Positions 34,998 through 45,088 of a DNA stretch of 64,000 nt are shown piece after piece (the stretch's first letter is position 1; each line of letters begins with the position of its first letter). Position numbers and translations under genes: made by a program. The stretch covers positions 101,759,393 through 101,823,392 of the forward strand of contig CM026426.1 in assembly GCA_014871385.1 (NCBI GenBank). The letters are read 5' to 3'. This DNA is from Ceratodon purpureus. Its lineage: Eukaryota > Streptophyta > Bryopsida > Pseudoditrichales > Ditrichaceae. The notes below the pieces were generated by a model. It was given only the letters and a program-made list of their open reading frames with translations. It searched no databases and was not told the DNA's origin.

Positions 34998-36731
34998 TCA
35001 TGCAGGGGAAAATACTTGGTCAGCTTCCGGATCTGTGTATTGAGCAGCCAAGTCTGGATTGTCTAGGAAATACTTCTTTACCAAGCTAATTGCGGTTTCT
35101 AGCTCCTCTTTGGCATCGCTGCCATTGCTGGCCTGCACTTCCAGGTTGTTTTCTTCCTCTAACTTCTTCAAAGCATCTTTTTGGAATTTCGAAGATTGGG
35201 ATTTAGGGATTACCGTGAGCTGGCGTGGCTTGTCGGGATGGGGCGTAGGCTGCGGAGGCGACTGTGGCGGCGTATGATCGATGTCGATAATGTGCTCTGG
35301 TATATTGACATGTTCCGCGGGGTCCACATGTGGCGGAAAGGAGGCAGCTAGCTGAGACGATCCTGACGCCATGACCACCAAGGGAGCAACTTTAGTGGAT
35401 CGAGGAGGAGACTAGTAAGGGGCCTTTCCTTTTCCTTGAGTATCTTCGAAAGACTGGTCGATGAAGCTGAGGAACTCGTTATTCATTGCCTCCTAGTCGC
35501 CATCTCACTGCTCCTTGTCTAATGCTGCTATGGCCTCATCCATGCATCTGTCCAAAAAGTGTGGTGGAGGCTCAGTAGCTTGCTCCGAATTTCGAAGGAT
35601 GCGGTACGCTATGGTGGCTATGGTGTAGGCCGCATTTTGAATCCACCCGCTCTTGTTTACTTCGAAATTCGCCTGAGCATGTTCTAGTGCTAACTTTTCT
35701 TGCTGGATGTTGGCCATGTCCAGGGTTGCGGGTTGTCCCATGGCTGTGGCTGTCTCCGCCAGGGCCTTGCATCTAGCCTGGTCCTCAGTATTTTGTACCT
35801 CTAATTTCCTGACCTTCTCTTTCATCAACTGTTTTTTCTTAGCGAGGACGTTTGCTTGGTCCGGGCTGTTGCTAAGCTCTAATTCTACGTGAGACAATCT
35901 CTGTCGTAGATTGTGCAGGGTGCTCTGACCTTCCTCAATCTGTTGCTGGAGCTCCGCCTTGGCATCTGCGATCGTCATCTGTACCTGCTGCTGCGCTGCC
36001 TGAACAGCTTGGGAAATTTTTTGCCGAGCTCGCTCCTCCATCTCCCGGTGAGTCGTTGCCAGCCCTTCCTTCTTTTGTTCCGCTATGTGTGCCCAGTCCA
36101 CCAATGATTCCAGGCTCGTCTTGATTGCTGTCACATAACTGTGGAGTTGGCTCGTGTGTCGCCCGTATGTGAGGTCCTTGGCGATCTCCCCCCCGGTTTC
36201 AAGCTCCAGCAATCGTTAGCGTTTGCTTCTGAGGGCGGGTGATGCAGGGTCTGCCGGGAGTGCCAATTCACGTTGCAGGTCCAAGAAGGTGCCCATGACG
36301 AGTGCTCGACCAGTGCGCTGGTGATACGCGATGTAATGGCTGACATAGGCAGAGAGAAAAGGACCAATTGGGCTGGAGATTTCCGGATTGTGACGGTGAG
36401 CATGAAGGTGCACCCGAAAATTCTCGTCAACCAAAAGACCCCAATTGATCTTTTCGCCATTGTCAGCCATTATATTCAAGGTAAGCTGCTCAACACTGAC
36501 ACTGTTGCAATTGTTTTTAAAAAAGACTTGCGACATAATACCTCGAATGTGGGAGAACCATGGATTGGCGAGGACCGTGCCCAGAGCAAAGACGTCGTAG
36601 TGGCCGTCTTCCATCGATGGTATGTTGTGGACCAATGCTTGTATATCGGGTTGGAAATACACGCAGTCACTGCTCCATTTTGTAACTCCCGTGCAGTCCC
36701 AGTCGAAAAATGCGTAGAGATAGCGGGACAA
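34998..36731 (-). pseudogene. extra gene region after integrase, distal part
   Basis: Minus-strand frames between integrase and 3' LTR: a globular part (SRYLYAFFDWDCTGV), a long coiled coil (QAAQQQVQMTIADAKAELQQ) and an acidic tail near 35000-35380. Position and strand suggest an additional retrotransposon gene, as known in several plant gypsy lineages. The homologous front part lies on the other side of the nested DNA transposon. No family recognised. Confidence 0.55.
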
Positions 36732-36984
36732 GTACTACACCAAGACGCCATTGACCAATCCTGATCATGGTTGTTCATAGGACCTCTCCGTCCGAAAGAC
36801 CGTCCGGTCCGCTCCTCCGTTCGTTAAGGGTCAAGGGAGGTCCGTTTGACCGAGACTTACGGTTGACCGTCCAAATGGTGAAATGGAAGTTACCTTGGCC
36901 ACCTAGGATGCCACGCGTCTGACATGTCACCAAATATTCCACATATAGAGTTGACACGGAGGATGACGTAGCTTAGAGGTAGGG

Positions 36985-37135
36985 CATTAACGCCTTGGGG
37001 GAGGAGGTGCGCCAGCGGCTTGGACGGGGGCGTGAGCGGCTAAGAGGGGAGCGTGCGCGTCTGGGGAAGGGGGGCGCGAGCGACTGGGAGGGGCGCCAGC
37101 GCCTGTGAAGGAGGGGCGCAAGTGTCCGCGGGACC
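36985..37135. repeat. GC-rich array 1 (left terminal)
   Basis: Irregular repeats of GGGGGCGCGAGCG(ACT/GCT) type, about six units, G-rich on the plus strand. It lies about 220 bp inside the inferred left end and 480 bp downstream of the hAT gene. Confidence 0.7.
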
Positions 37136-37617
37136 AAAAATCAGGCATTGAAGGAAATTAAGACATGAGTGAAGTTTTCATAGTGACATAAATGAGAGAA
37201 ATTTCAATTCATGTCGAGACAAAAATACATTCCATAGCCTTAGTTAATGTTTTATGGACATTGACTAAGGTTAACATATAAGTATCTACGTATAAATATA
37301 CATATTATTTATATATTTTTATTTTTATTTTTTTGGAGTCATATATATTATACTTTGTCTATATAACTTCTATATGTAATATGCTGAAAGATGCATTACT
37401 TTTTTTATTTTTTCTGGCGATGCGCTGCACCGGATTCTTTCGAGTACCGTGCCTCCCCAATGGTACTCTTAGAACAATGTTTTCATCATCAGGTGCCTCT
37501 GCACGACTATCTTCCGAACCATCTGAGCCCTTGTCATCTCCGCATACTGCGTCCTCTTCTCCATAATTAGTAGGCGCATACTCCTCCACTGTGGAATGAA
37601 TGTTGCGCAGTTCGTGG

Positions 37618-40600
37618 TCAAATTGTACCATCCAACACCGCAGTCACAATTCTTTTGACCTTCCGTCTTTTGGTCTTATCGGTGATCCCGTCCTCATTGA
37701 TTACGGGTAATCTATGTTTATCCACAGCCACAGGTAAAGACAAGGTAGTCCCAACAGTATATCCTGAAAAAAATGGACGAACGTTTCTTGGACCTTTACT
37801 GGACCGCATCACTCCACGACGCGTCGTAGAAGGTCCAGCCGGTAGACCTGCTCCAGAAGAAGTGAGCAAAACACTTATATTCAGTGTTGGAGTAATTGAA
37901 CCATGCCCAGTAGATCTGCTTGAACGAGGTGGGGGAAATCTACCTAACCCAGCAAGTACTGCACCGATTGAAGGTGTATTCTGGGGCACAGGCGTTTGAA
38001 ACAATTGGCCAACAGCAATTTCATCCTCCTGTCCATTCTGAACTCTCTCTGAATGTTCATTTCTTGGAGGGCTTTCATTCAAACCTCCGGACTGGGTTGT
38101 TTCTTCAACATTTTCTAGCAAAGCGCCTTGGAGTTGTTCAACTTCTTCTCCTCCTTCAACGTCTTGTGGAATTGGAATTTGCACTCCACCGTTGTTACCC
38201 CCTCCTTCATTGTCATTGTTGAAAACGCTACGAACGAGGTGAATGTCATCATTATTGCCACCATCGTTGTTTTGATGCTGAGTCATTTCAACTTCAAATT
38301 CATCGTCAATATCATCGTCTGCCCGATCGTATGCAACCACGCCTCTAGTTCGTATTTCATTGACAACGTGGTGAGGCGAAGTAGCTGGCTCTTCATCAAA
38401 TCTTGCCCAATCAAAAACCCCATTCGGCTGGTTAACGGATTCATTGCGTGGCATGTCACCACCAGCATTGTCCACGGGTAACTCTGGATACTCATCATCC
38501 ATACCACCATGATATACATGAACACCACCGTCGTCACCATCGCCTCCATTATCTTCAACTCCATCGTTGAATCCTTCATCTCCATCATTATCACATACTT
38601 CTTCGTCGTGCATGGCTGCAACTTCTTCATCCGAGTCTTCGGAGAACGGTCGGTTGTCGTACCAATTAACCGGATCCGCTCCACGTGGTTCTTGAAGGAG
38701 CTTGCTGTTGGTGTAAATGTACACCAAGTCCTCTGCCTTCTTCACGCCCAATTGGTTGCAAACCTTATTGTGAACAAAGGAATACATGCTCCAATTTCGC
38801 TCACATGATGATGCCGAGCATGTTAACGAAAGGATGCGCTTCGCTATCAAGGGCAACGCATCGCCCCAACCCGCTGCCACCATTGATGGGGTAGCATCCG
38901 CGTCTCTCGAATGTTTGGGGCCTCCAAAGGGCTGAATGGACCGGTGCATTCCTCAAACTGTGTTAGCTCGAACATCACAGCATCATGGTCCACTCCAAGG
39001 CACTCACTTAAATGAATTAGCACTTGCAGGAGTGCACGCCTTGCAGCACCAATAGTCAATAGCTCGTGGCTCTCCGGGAAAATATAGGGATTCAACATGG
39101 CACCTGCGTAGTGGAGATCTGTCAATATCATCTTCCATCTCTTCATAAAATCTGTCTCAAAGCGCCCTGCTATAGTGGGGTCTAGGAAAAAAGGGTCACC
39201 CCGTAGACGGAACACATGTTTCTTCAGATTACTCATGGCCAACCACGCCCTCCCATTGCCGGTGTTTGTCCATCAAAGGTCTTCAAAGTCACAACAGCCT
39301 GCTTCATAACATGCACAAGATTCTCAGAACGTAACCAAAACGTCTCATCGAGAATGGTACTCCGTACTAGACCTGCTAAGGCATGAAAACGTTGCCCGTT
39401 TTGGCGATTGAATAAAGTACCCACGTATTCGTCCCATTTCTGATGGACTACCACCTGAATTAGTGCCTCCCTCAGCTCAAGCAATGGAACGATCATCAAG
39501 TACTGGCATCCAAATATTGTCACCACGGGTATCAACAAAGACAACTTCGGGCTGAATTGGCGAAACAAAGCCATGGTCACATGACAGCAACGTATAAAAT
39601 TTGGTATGCGTTTTGCCAAGATAATCAGCTCTTTGAAGGTTGCTTCCTTCCCCCAATCTTCCAGTAAGAGGTCCATGATGTGAGCTGCACATCCTTGCTT
39701 GTAAATGTGTGGGTAAGCTTCTACCACCTGGTCCATGGCTCCCAACATCGCACTAGCATTGTCAGAGCAAATCTGTACCACATTCTTCGGTCCAACTTCT
39801 TTGATGTACTCTTTCAATTTCCCAGCTATGTATGCTTTTGATTTCTTGTTCCCCATTGTATCAATGGAACCAAGGAATATATCTCTAGCTGGACACACAA
39901 GCATGACATTCATCAACGGCCGACGAACAACGTTGTCCCATCCATCCGAGCAAATAGTTGCCCCGTACAAGCTAATGCATTGCTTGGTTTTCTCCTCTAT
40001 TTTCGTCTTGACAAGCTGCTTTGCTGGCTGGATGTGCTTGGTTCGCATTGCGTTATACGCTGGTGGACGGTAGACAAAACCCGCTTTCGAGGTTGCATCC
40101 ACTGCTGCGATGAAAGTTGGATGTCTAACCACATTGAAAGGCGTATTCGCTTCGTAAAAAAAGGCCACCCATTTCTCATCCAAATCATTGCGCTTTCTAA
40201 TCTGATAGGCCTCTGTAAAACTTTGTTGCCGCATAGATCTTCCTATACAGGAATCGCCTCTGCTGAGAATCGGAGTTGACTAGGACGGTTCAACTTGAGA
40301 ATTCCTCTCCTCTTGGACCTCCTCCGTTCCTTGAGGCACTTCCGTAGATTGCTCAGCAGGCATAGACTGGCTAGAACATGGTATGAAGGTTGCATCGCCA
40401 TCACCACCGTTAGTGCCATAGATCTTCGCATGTGTCATTCTTTTTGGTATTACATTATCACAATTGGCAAAGCGTCTAAACACGGGAGCAGGAGCCTTGG
40501 AACAATGACTCTTGCTTGAACCTTCACCCCATCCATAGTGCTTCATAGCTCTTTGTCGTTTATAACGAAAAGTCTCATTGCACCACACACATTTAACATG

Positions 40601-40666
40601 GTCCTTATCAAGGAACGTCCACCACGGAGCCTACTCAGACGTCGGTTGACGCTGTTGACCTGTCAT
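37618..40666 (-). pseudogene. hAT-family transposase with BED finger, DUF659 and dimerisation domain
   Basis: ATG at 40664-40666. A BED zinc finger follows (FLDKDHVKCVWCNETF, then H), next a linker and the DUF659 core (WVAFFYEANTPFNVVRHP; ICSDGWDNVVRRPLMNVM; ICSDNASAMLGAMDQV; GCAAHIMDLLLEDWG). The C-terminal hAT dimerisation domain has the classic TCSASSCERNWSMYSFVHNK and AEDLVYIYTNSKLL. A tail of about 330 residues rich in Asp, Asn and Glu follows, longer than usual for the family. In-frame TAG occurs at 40631-40633 and 40280-40282, and one-base shifts near 39245 and 38935; otherwise the frame is well kept. A TATA-like TATAAA at 40868-40873 and array 2 lie upstream. It would catalyse cut-and-paste of the surrounding element. 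Confidence 0.85.
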
Positions 40667-40867
40667 TCTCCGTGTCTCTGAAAAAGTTCAATGATCTCTT
40701 GTCTGCAAGTGTTAGTATGTCACATGTGAGAAAAAAAAAATGGTATGTGTAGACATCAACCACAGGCCAATGTGATGCACATAGTCTCAAGCAAGGAGCC
40801 TACAAGGAGTTCCGGGACTAGAGGCCATGATTTGAAATGAAATTAGGCTTGGCCTAAGTTGATGGCA

Positions 40868-40873
40868 TTTATA
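40868..40873 (-). promoter_or_regulatory. TATA box of the hAT transposase gene
   Basis: GAGTATAAATGCC on the minus strand, about 200 bp before the ATG at 40666 and directly downstream of GC-rich array 2. Confidence 0.55.
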
Positions 40874-40879
40874 CTCGTG

Positions 40880-41420
40880 AGCGGGGGGGCGCGAGCTCCT
40901 GAGGGGGCGAGAGCTTCTCACATGGGGGGGAAAGTGTTTGGTAGGGGAGGCGAGAACTTCTAAGTGGAGGCGAGAGATTCTGCGAGTGGGGGGCGCGAGC
41001 TTCTGGAAGGGGGGGGGGGGGGGGGGGGCAACTACTTCTTTTGGGGGGCGAGTGCTTCTGGAAGGGGGGCAAGTACTTCTGAGGGGGGCTGAGAACCTGT
41101 GGGAGGAGGAGGCGCGTGACTTTGGGAGGGGGGGCGAGTACTTCTGGGGAAGGGGGGGGCGAGTGCTTCAAGGGAAGGGGGGGCAAGTGCTTCGGGGGAA
41201 GGGGGGGCGAGAACATCAGTGGAAGGGGGGGGCGCAAGCTTTTGGAAGGGGGGGCGAGTACTTCTGAGGAGGGGGCGAGTACTTCTGAGGGGGGGCGAAC
41301 ACTCCAGGGGAAGGGGGGGCGAGTGCTTATGGGGAAGGGGGGGCGAGAGCATTAGCGGAGGGGGGGGGGGCGCGAGCTTTTGTAAGGGGGGCCGCGAGCT
41401 TCTGAGGGGGCAGTCTCGGT
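40880..41420. repeat. GC-rich array 2 (promoter of hAT gene)
   Basis: About twenty-five irregular units of the type GGGGGCGAGTGCTTCTGG over 540 bp, including a G20 run near 41010. On the coding strand of the transposase gene it is C-rich (CTCGCGCCCCCC) and lies directly upstream of the TATA box. It also lies just after the 3' end of the kinase-like gene. Confidence 0.75.
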
Positions 41421-41609
41421 GAATGGGTCATACATTTTTTTTTAATTTTTTTTTAATTGTTTTTTTCATTCCATTACCAAACCAGCAATATCATTTCATG
41501 TTCCACAAGAGCACATATACGTCGAAAAAAATATTTATTAAAATTTTAGAATCGTGCAAACAAGGCCACGTAGGCAATCAAAATGTTCCAAACGTAAATC
41601 ACTATGGAA

Positions 41610-43190
41610 CTACAATGTGTATCTAAAACAACCAGTGGGAGCTTGGAAGTTGTAAGGGGGACTCATCAAATCATCCACAACTCTTGCAAGTGAAAGCCTC
41701 TTTGCGGGATCTTCGTTAACCAAGCCATCCAACTTTGATGAGAACACTATCTCTGATATAGGATCCTTGAAGAGTTCCGGGCATTTCTCCTTGCTCCATA
41801 TCTTCTTTGCCAAATGGCCTACCGAAAATGCATCAGATTCCGTCGTACATGGATGCATCCTCTTCATGCTCTCCAAATTGCGTTCCTCGTCATCTTTGAC
41901 GCCATATAAAAAAAACAACTACGGCGCAACTCCTACCCTCCTCTCCTTTAATCGTTGTAGATCATCGGAGTTTCTCAAACCATAAGAGGAGGCCTTCTTC
42001 TCAACAACTCTGCTTGCCATACCCCAATTGCACATACCAATATATACTTTATCCTTGTCATGAGGTGGAAAGTGGAGTAGAATGTTGGATTGCGTTAAGT
42101 CGTTGTGGAGGATTTCAGCCTTATGGACTATGTCCATAACGTAGATGAGACTCCAGGCCAACGTTCCTCGGTTCTTTCGATAGGCAACAATTTTCTGGCA
42201 GTCTTCCATGGGCATTTTGGGCAGCTTCAAAATTTCTTTGTAACTTGCTGCCTCTGACGCCTTCTCATTTAATTTGAGGAAGTTGCGGAGGCAATCTCTG
42301 TTCCACCTCAGCGTATAAGCTTCCATGGTCTTTGAGTGACAAGCCCAAAATTTTATCACACCCGGATGCTCTACCGGGCAAACCATGGCCTCAATCGCTC
42401 GTTCCTTTCGCTTATCCTCTTCAGTTTTAGCCTTGGACATTTTTCCCGCAAATTCGATGTGAATTGGAATACGCTTCATATTGGCTATTCGCACTTTCCG
42501 CACTTTGCCATACCCCCCTTTGGCATTGAAGCCAGATAATAGCACAACTTTGGCCACATTCGGAATCCCAATCAGTGAACCATACATGTGTGCTTCCAAT
42601 GCTGAGTTCAACGCTTGTTCATTCCAAGGCATAATCTTCGTTTTCCCCTTGGAAAATCTCTGACATGCATCTTGAACCGTTCTCAGTTTCTCAAGAAACA
42701 CTTTGTCTTGGTTGCTCCATTCTTCGCCTTGTGGTTTTTTCACATGTGATTCAAACACATGAATGACATTTGTCGTAGCACTGCTCACTTGTTGTGTCAA
42801 CCACTTTGGGCTGTGATAATACTTCATACAACCCATGTAGAACTCTGACCCTTCCAATGCGCTCTAGAATTCCCTTTCCAAATCACGTTGGAGGGCGAAG
42901 ATCCCAGCTTCTCCTTGATCGAGGTAAGTTGCCTTCAAACTTCTTATGCTACGGGCCTTGTAGTATTCGACGGTCACTTTCCTGATGAAATGCGTATACT
43001 CCAATGGTGGATAACCCTCATCCTTCTCGTGCCCCCCAATACTCTTCTTCTTCTTCTTCCCCTTCGAGCTAGATGAAGGAATAGAACCAGTATGCGATTC
43101 AGCTCTTACACAATTAATAGGGTCCACCGCATCTGGAGCATCCAAATCTTCCTAGATAGGCCGCTTGCCGGAGCCTTGCCTAGAAGACAT
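41610..43190 (-). pseudogene. protein-kinase-like gene carried by the transposon
   Basis: From ATG 43188-43190 to 41610 the frame is continuous for 527 codons except for three TAGs (43152-43154, 42864-42866, 41919-41921), with no frameshift. A lysine-rich N-terminus (KGKKKKKSIGGHEK) precedes a domain of about 110 residues without known homology. A kinase-like fold follows: glycine loop GGYGKVRKVRI (about residue 225), AGKMSKAK for the ATP lysine, catalytic loop HNDLTQSNILLHF (HxD with Asn) and CNWGMASRV where DFG is expected. HND and CNWG are atypical, so the enzyme may be weakly active or a pseudokinase even when intact. The end matches the C-lobe pattern (SDAFSVGHLAKKIW; DPAKRLSLARVVDDL). 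A TATA box and array 3 lie upstream. Confidence 0.65.
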
Positions 43191-43353
43191 CGCAAGATGA
43201 AATCCTATAAAATAATCAACAATTATCCCCCCCCCCCCCTCCCCCCCCAATGAAGACTTTCCACGTGAGCAGTTCCTAGCAAGGCGTGTTTTCACACGTC
43301 AGGACAAGGAGCCGCTGTGGAAAGGAGTGTGGGGTAAGAGAGCGTCTCCCCAC

Positions 43354-43361
43354 TTTATATA
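43354..43361 (-). promoter_or_regulatory. TATA box of the kinase-like gene
   Basis: CACTATATAAAGTGG on the minus strand, 165 bp before the ATG, directly downstream of GC-rich array 3. Confidence 0.6.
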
Positions 43362-43379
43362 GTGGGTGGAAAGCGCAGA

Positions 43380-43495
43380 AGCTCGCGCCCCTCCCTTGAC
43401 CCGCTTGTGCCCTCCCCTCATCCCGTTCGCCCCCCCCCCCCCCCCCCCCCCCCCCTCCCCCCCCTCCGACCCGCTCGCGCCCCTCCCCCCGCATT
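43380..43495. repeat. GC-rich array 3 (promoter of kinase-like gene)
   Basis: Repeats of GACCCGCTCGCGCCCCTCC type and a C run (43431-43455), C-rich on the plus strand. It abuts the TATA box of the kinase-like gene and points opposite to array 2. Confidence 0.7.
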
Positions 43496-43547
43496 TTGAC
43501 TTTCCTTATTTTATTTTTATATATTTTCTTTTATTTTCTTTTGAAAG

Positions 43548-43625
43548 AAGTGGAAACTCTGCTTCCTGGTTGCGCAGCGGTGTTTTGTGTTCTTCTCTTG
43601 CAGTAGAATAAAGTCCCCATTGCTT

Positions 43626-43671
<46 letters not shown>

Positions 43672-43686
43672 AAAAAACAAGTGGAA
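43548..43686 (+). mobile_element. short retroposed sequence with poly(A)44 (SINE-like)
   Basis: AAGTGGAA occurs at 43548-43555 and again at 43679-43686, flanking a body of about 70 bp that contains TTGCGCAGCGG, similar to a pol III A box, then an AATAAA signal and, 14 bases on, 44 consecutive A residues (43627-43670). These are marks of L1-type retroposition. The body is too short for a full SINE, so it is a truncated SINE or an mRNA 3' end. Confidence 0.5.
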
Positions 43687-43689
43687 TCT

Positions 43690-44515
43690 GCTGAGATTTT
43701 ATACATGCATAGTCTCTCTTCCAACCGTCTTCCATCCTTTGCTATTGATTTCAATCTATTCCCTTTCTCTCCCAATTCAATTGTTTGGCCTCTTCATAAC
43801 GGTTTTTTATACTTTTAATTATATGTTAGAGCATTGTTTAATTCTTTTGTACAAAAAAATATATAGATTAATTTATTTATTTCTATTCGAACCTTCTTCC
43901 ATTCTATGTTATTGATTTAATTTTATGCTCGTTTCTCTACCTATTTTGATGTTTTTTATTTTTTCACATCTCTTGTAATATTAATGTATTATTTTTTTAA
44001 TGTCCACCATTTAATTTTAGTTCTTCGTTAGAACATTATTCGTTTATGGCATAATTCATTTTCTAATCATTCTGAGATTTATTTATCTTCATAACTTCTT
44101 CCATCCCATGTTATTCATCCCTCTTTATCCCCAATCTCTTCCAATATTCATGATTTCTTTTTATCCAATATTATTGTTTCATCCCTAAATTTTTTTGTGC
44201 ATTATTCCTTATTTAATTATTTGTTTATATATTTCTCTTGCAACCTTCTTCAACGCTACTCTATTGATTTTTTTTATTTTTTTTATTTTTTTGAAGCAAA
44301 TGGTGAATTTATTTGACAACAAAATAAAACAAACACTCCGCTACGAACTGAGTAGATAGGCTTGTTGATTTTATGATTTTGCTTGTCTCTTCCAATATTA
44401 AGGTTCAAAAGTTTTTCAATCTTTTTTTTTTTTAAAAAAACATTTCCTTAAACATTTTACTAATATCCTCTGTTTATTAATCTTCGAACTTGATGTCTAC
44501 AACATTCAAAAAAAA
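43690..44515. other. AT-rich spacer inside the hAT-type element
   Basis: Very AT-rich, without coding content. Recurrent words such as TCTTCCATCC/TTCCATCCCATG suggest old tandem decay. It separates the two divergent promoters (kinase-like and RING). Confidence 0.5.
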
Positions 44516-44554
44516 GAAAATGGAAACCCTGCTTGAGCCTTGCTCAAGCTTCCT

Positions 44555-44630
44555 GACCCACTCGCGCCCCCCCTCGAACCCGCTTGCGCCCCACTCGAAC
44601 CCCCTCGCGCCCCCCCTCCTCCCCCAAGAC
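44555..44630. repeat. GC-rich array 4 (promoter of RING gene)
   Basis: Four to five units of ACCCGCTTGCGCCCC/ACCCCCTCGCGCCCCC type immediately before a TATA box. C-rich on the coding strand, as for the hAT gene. Confidence 0.75.
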
Positions 44631-44638
44631 TATATAAG
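44631..44638 (+). promoter_or_regulatory. TATA box of the RING gene
   Basis: GACTATATAAGTG on the plus strand directly after array 4; the ATG follows about 450 bp on, behind a repetitive leader. Confidence 0.6.
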
Positions 44639-44700
44639 TGAAGTAGGCGCCCTCCTCCCCTCACTCTTTTTAGCTCCACCTTGGCACTCAAGCCTTGAAC

Positions 44701-44970
44701 TACCTCACGGTGGCTTATTGCTGAGTACTTGGGTGGGGTCTACAGTATTTTGACAACGCCACGTACCATCTTTCAACCTTATTTTGTACGTTCATCCGGG
44801 AATTTGGGCCCTAAACTACCTCACGGTGGCTTATTGCTGAGTACTTGGGTGGGGTCTACAGTATTTTGACAACGCCACGTACCATCTTTCAACCTTATTT
44901 TGTACGTTCATCCGGGAATTTGGGCCCTAAACTACCTCACGGTGGCTTATTGCTGAATACTTGGGTGGGC
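44701..44970 (+). repeat. 116-bp tandem repeat in the leader of the RING gene
   Basis: TACCTCACGGTGGCTTATTG starts units at 44701, 44817 and 44933. The first two are virtually identical over 116 bp and the third is partial. They lie between TATA box and start codon, so each copy would be transcribed. Confidence 0.9.
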
Positions 44971-45088
44971 CACAAAGTATCGTTACAATATCGTAATCAA
45001 CCACATAGGAGATTTGTAAAACCATGTGGGCAAAGTTTTGAGTAGTTGGTGTGTTTTTAAACACACTAAACTTTCCCAGCACACCACC

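Noticed and set aside
40869-41422. Proline/serine- or glycine-rich proteins encoded in the GC arrays
   Set aside because: Open frames on both strands arise from repeat composition; there is no start context and no conserved residue pattern.
41610-43190. TAG as a reassigned or routinely read-through codon in the kinase-like gene
   Set aside because: TAG also ends clearly finished frames here (for example the RING gene at 47081), and neighbouring genes of the same element carry frameshifts, so decay by deamination is simpler.
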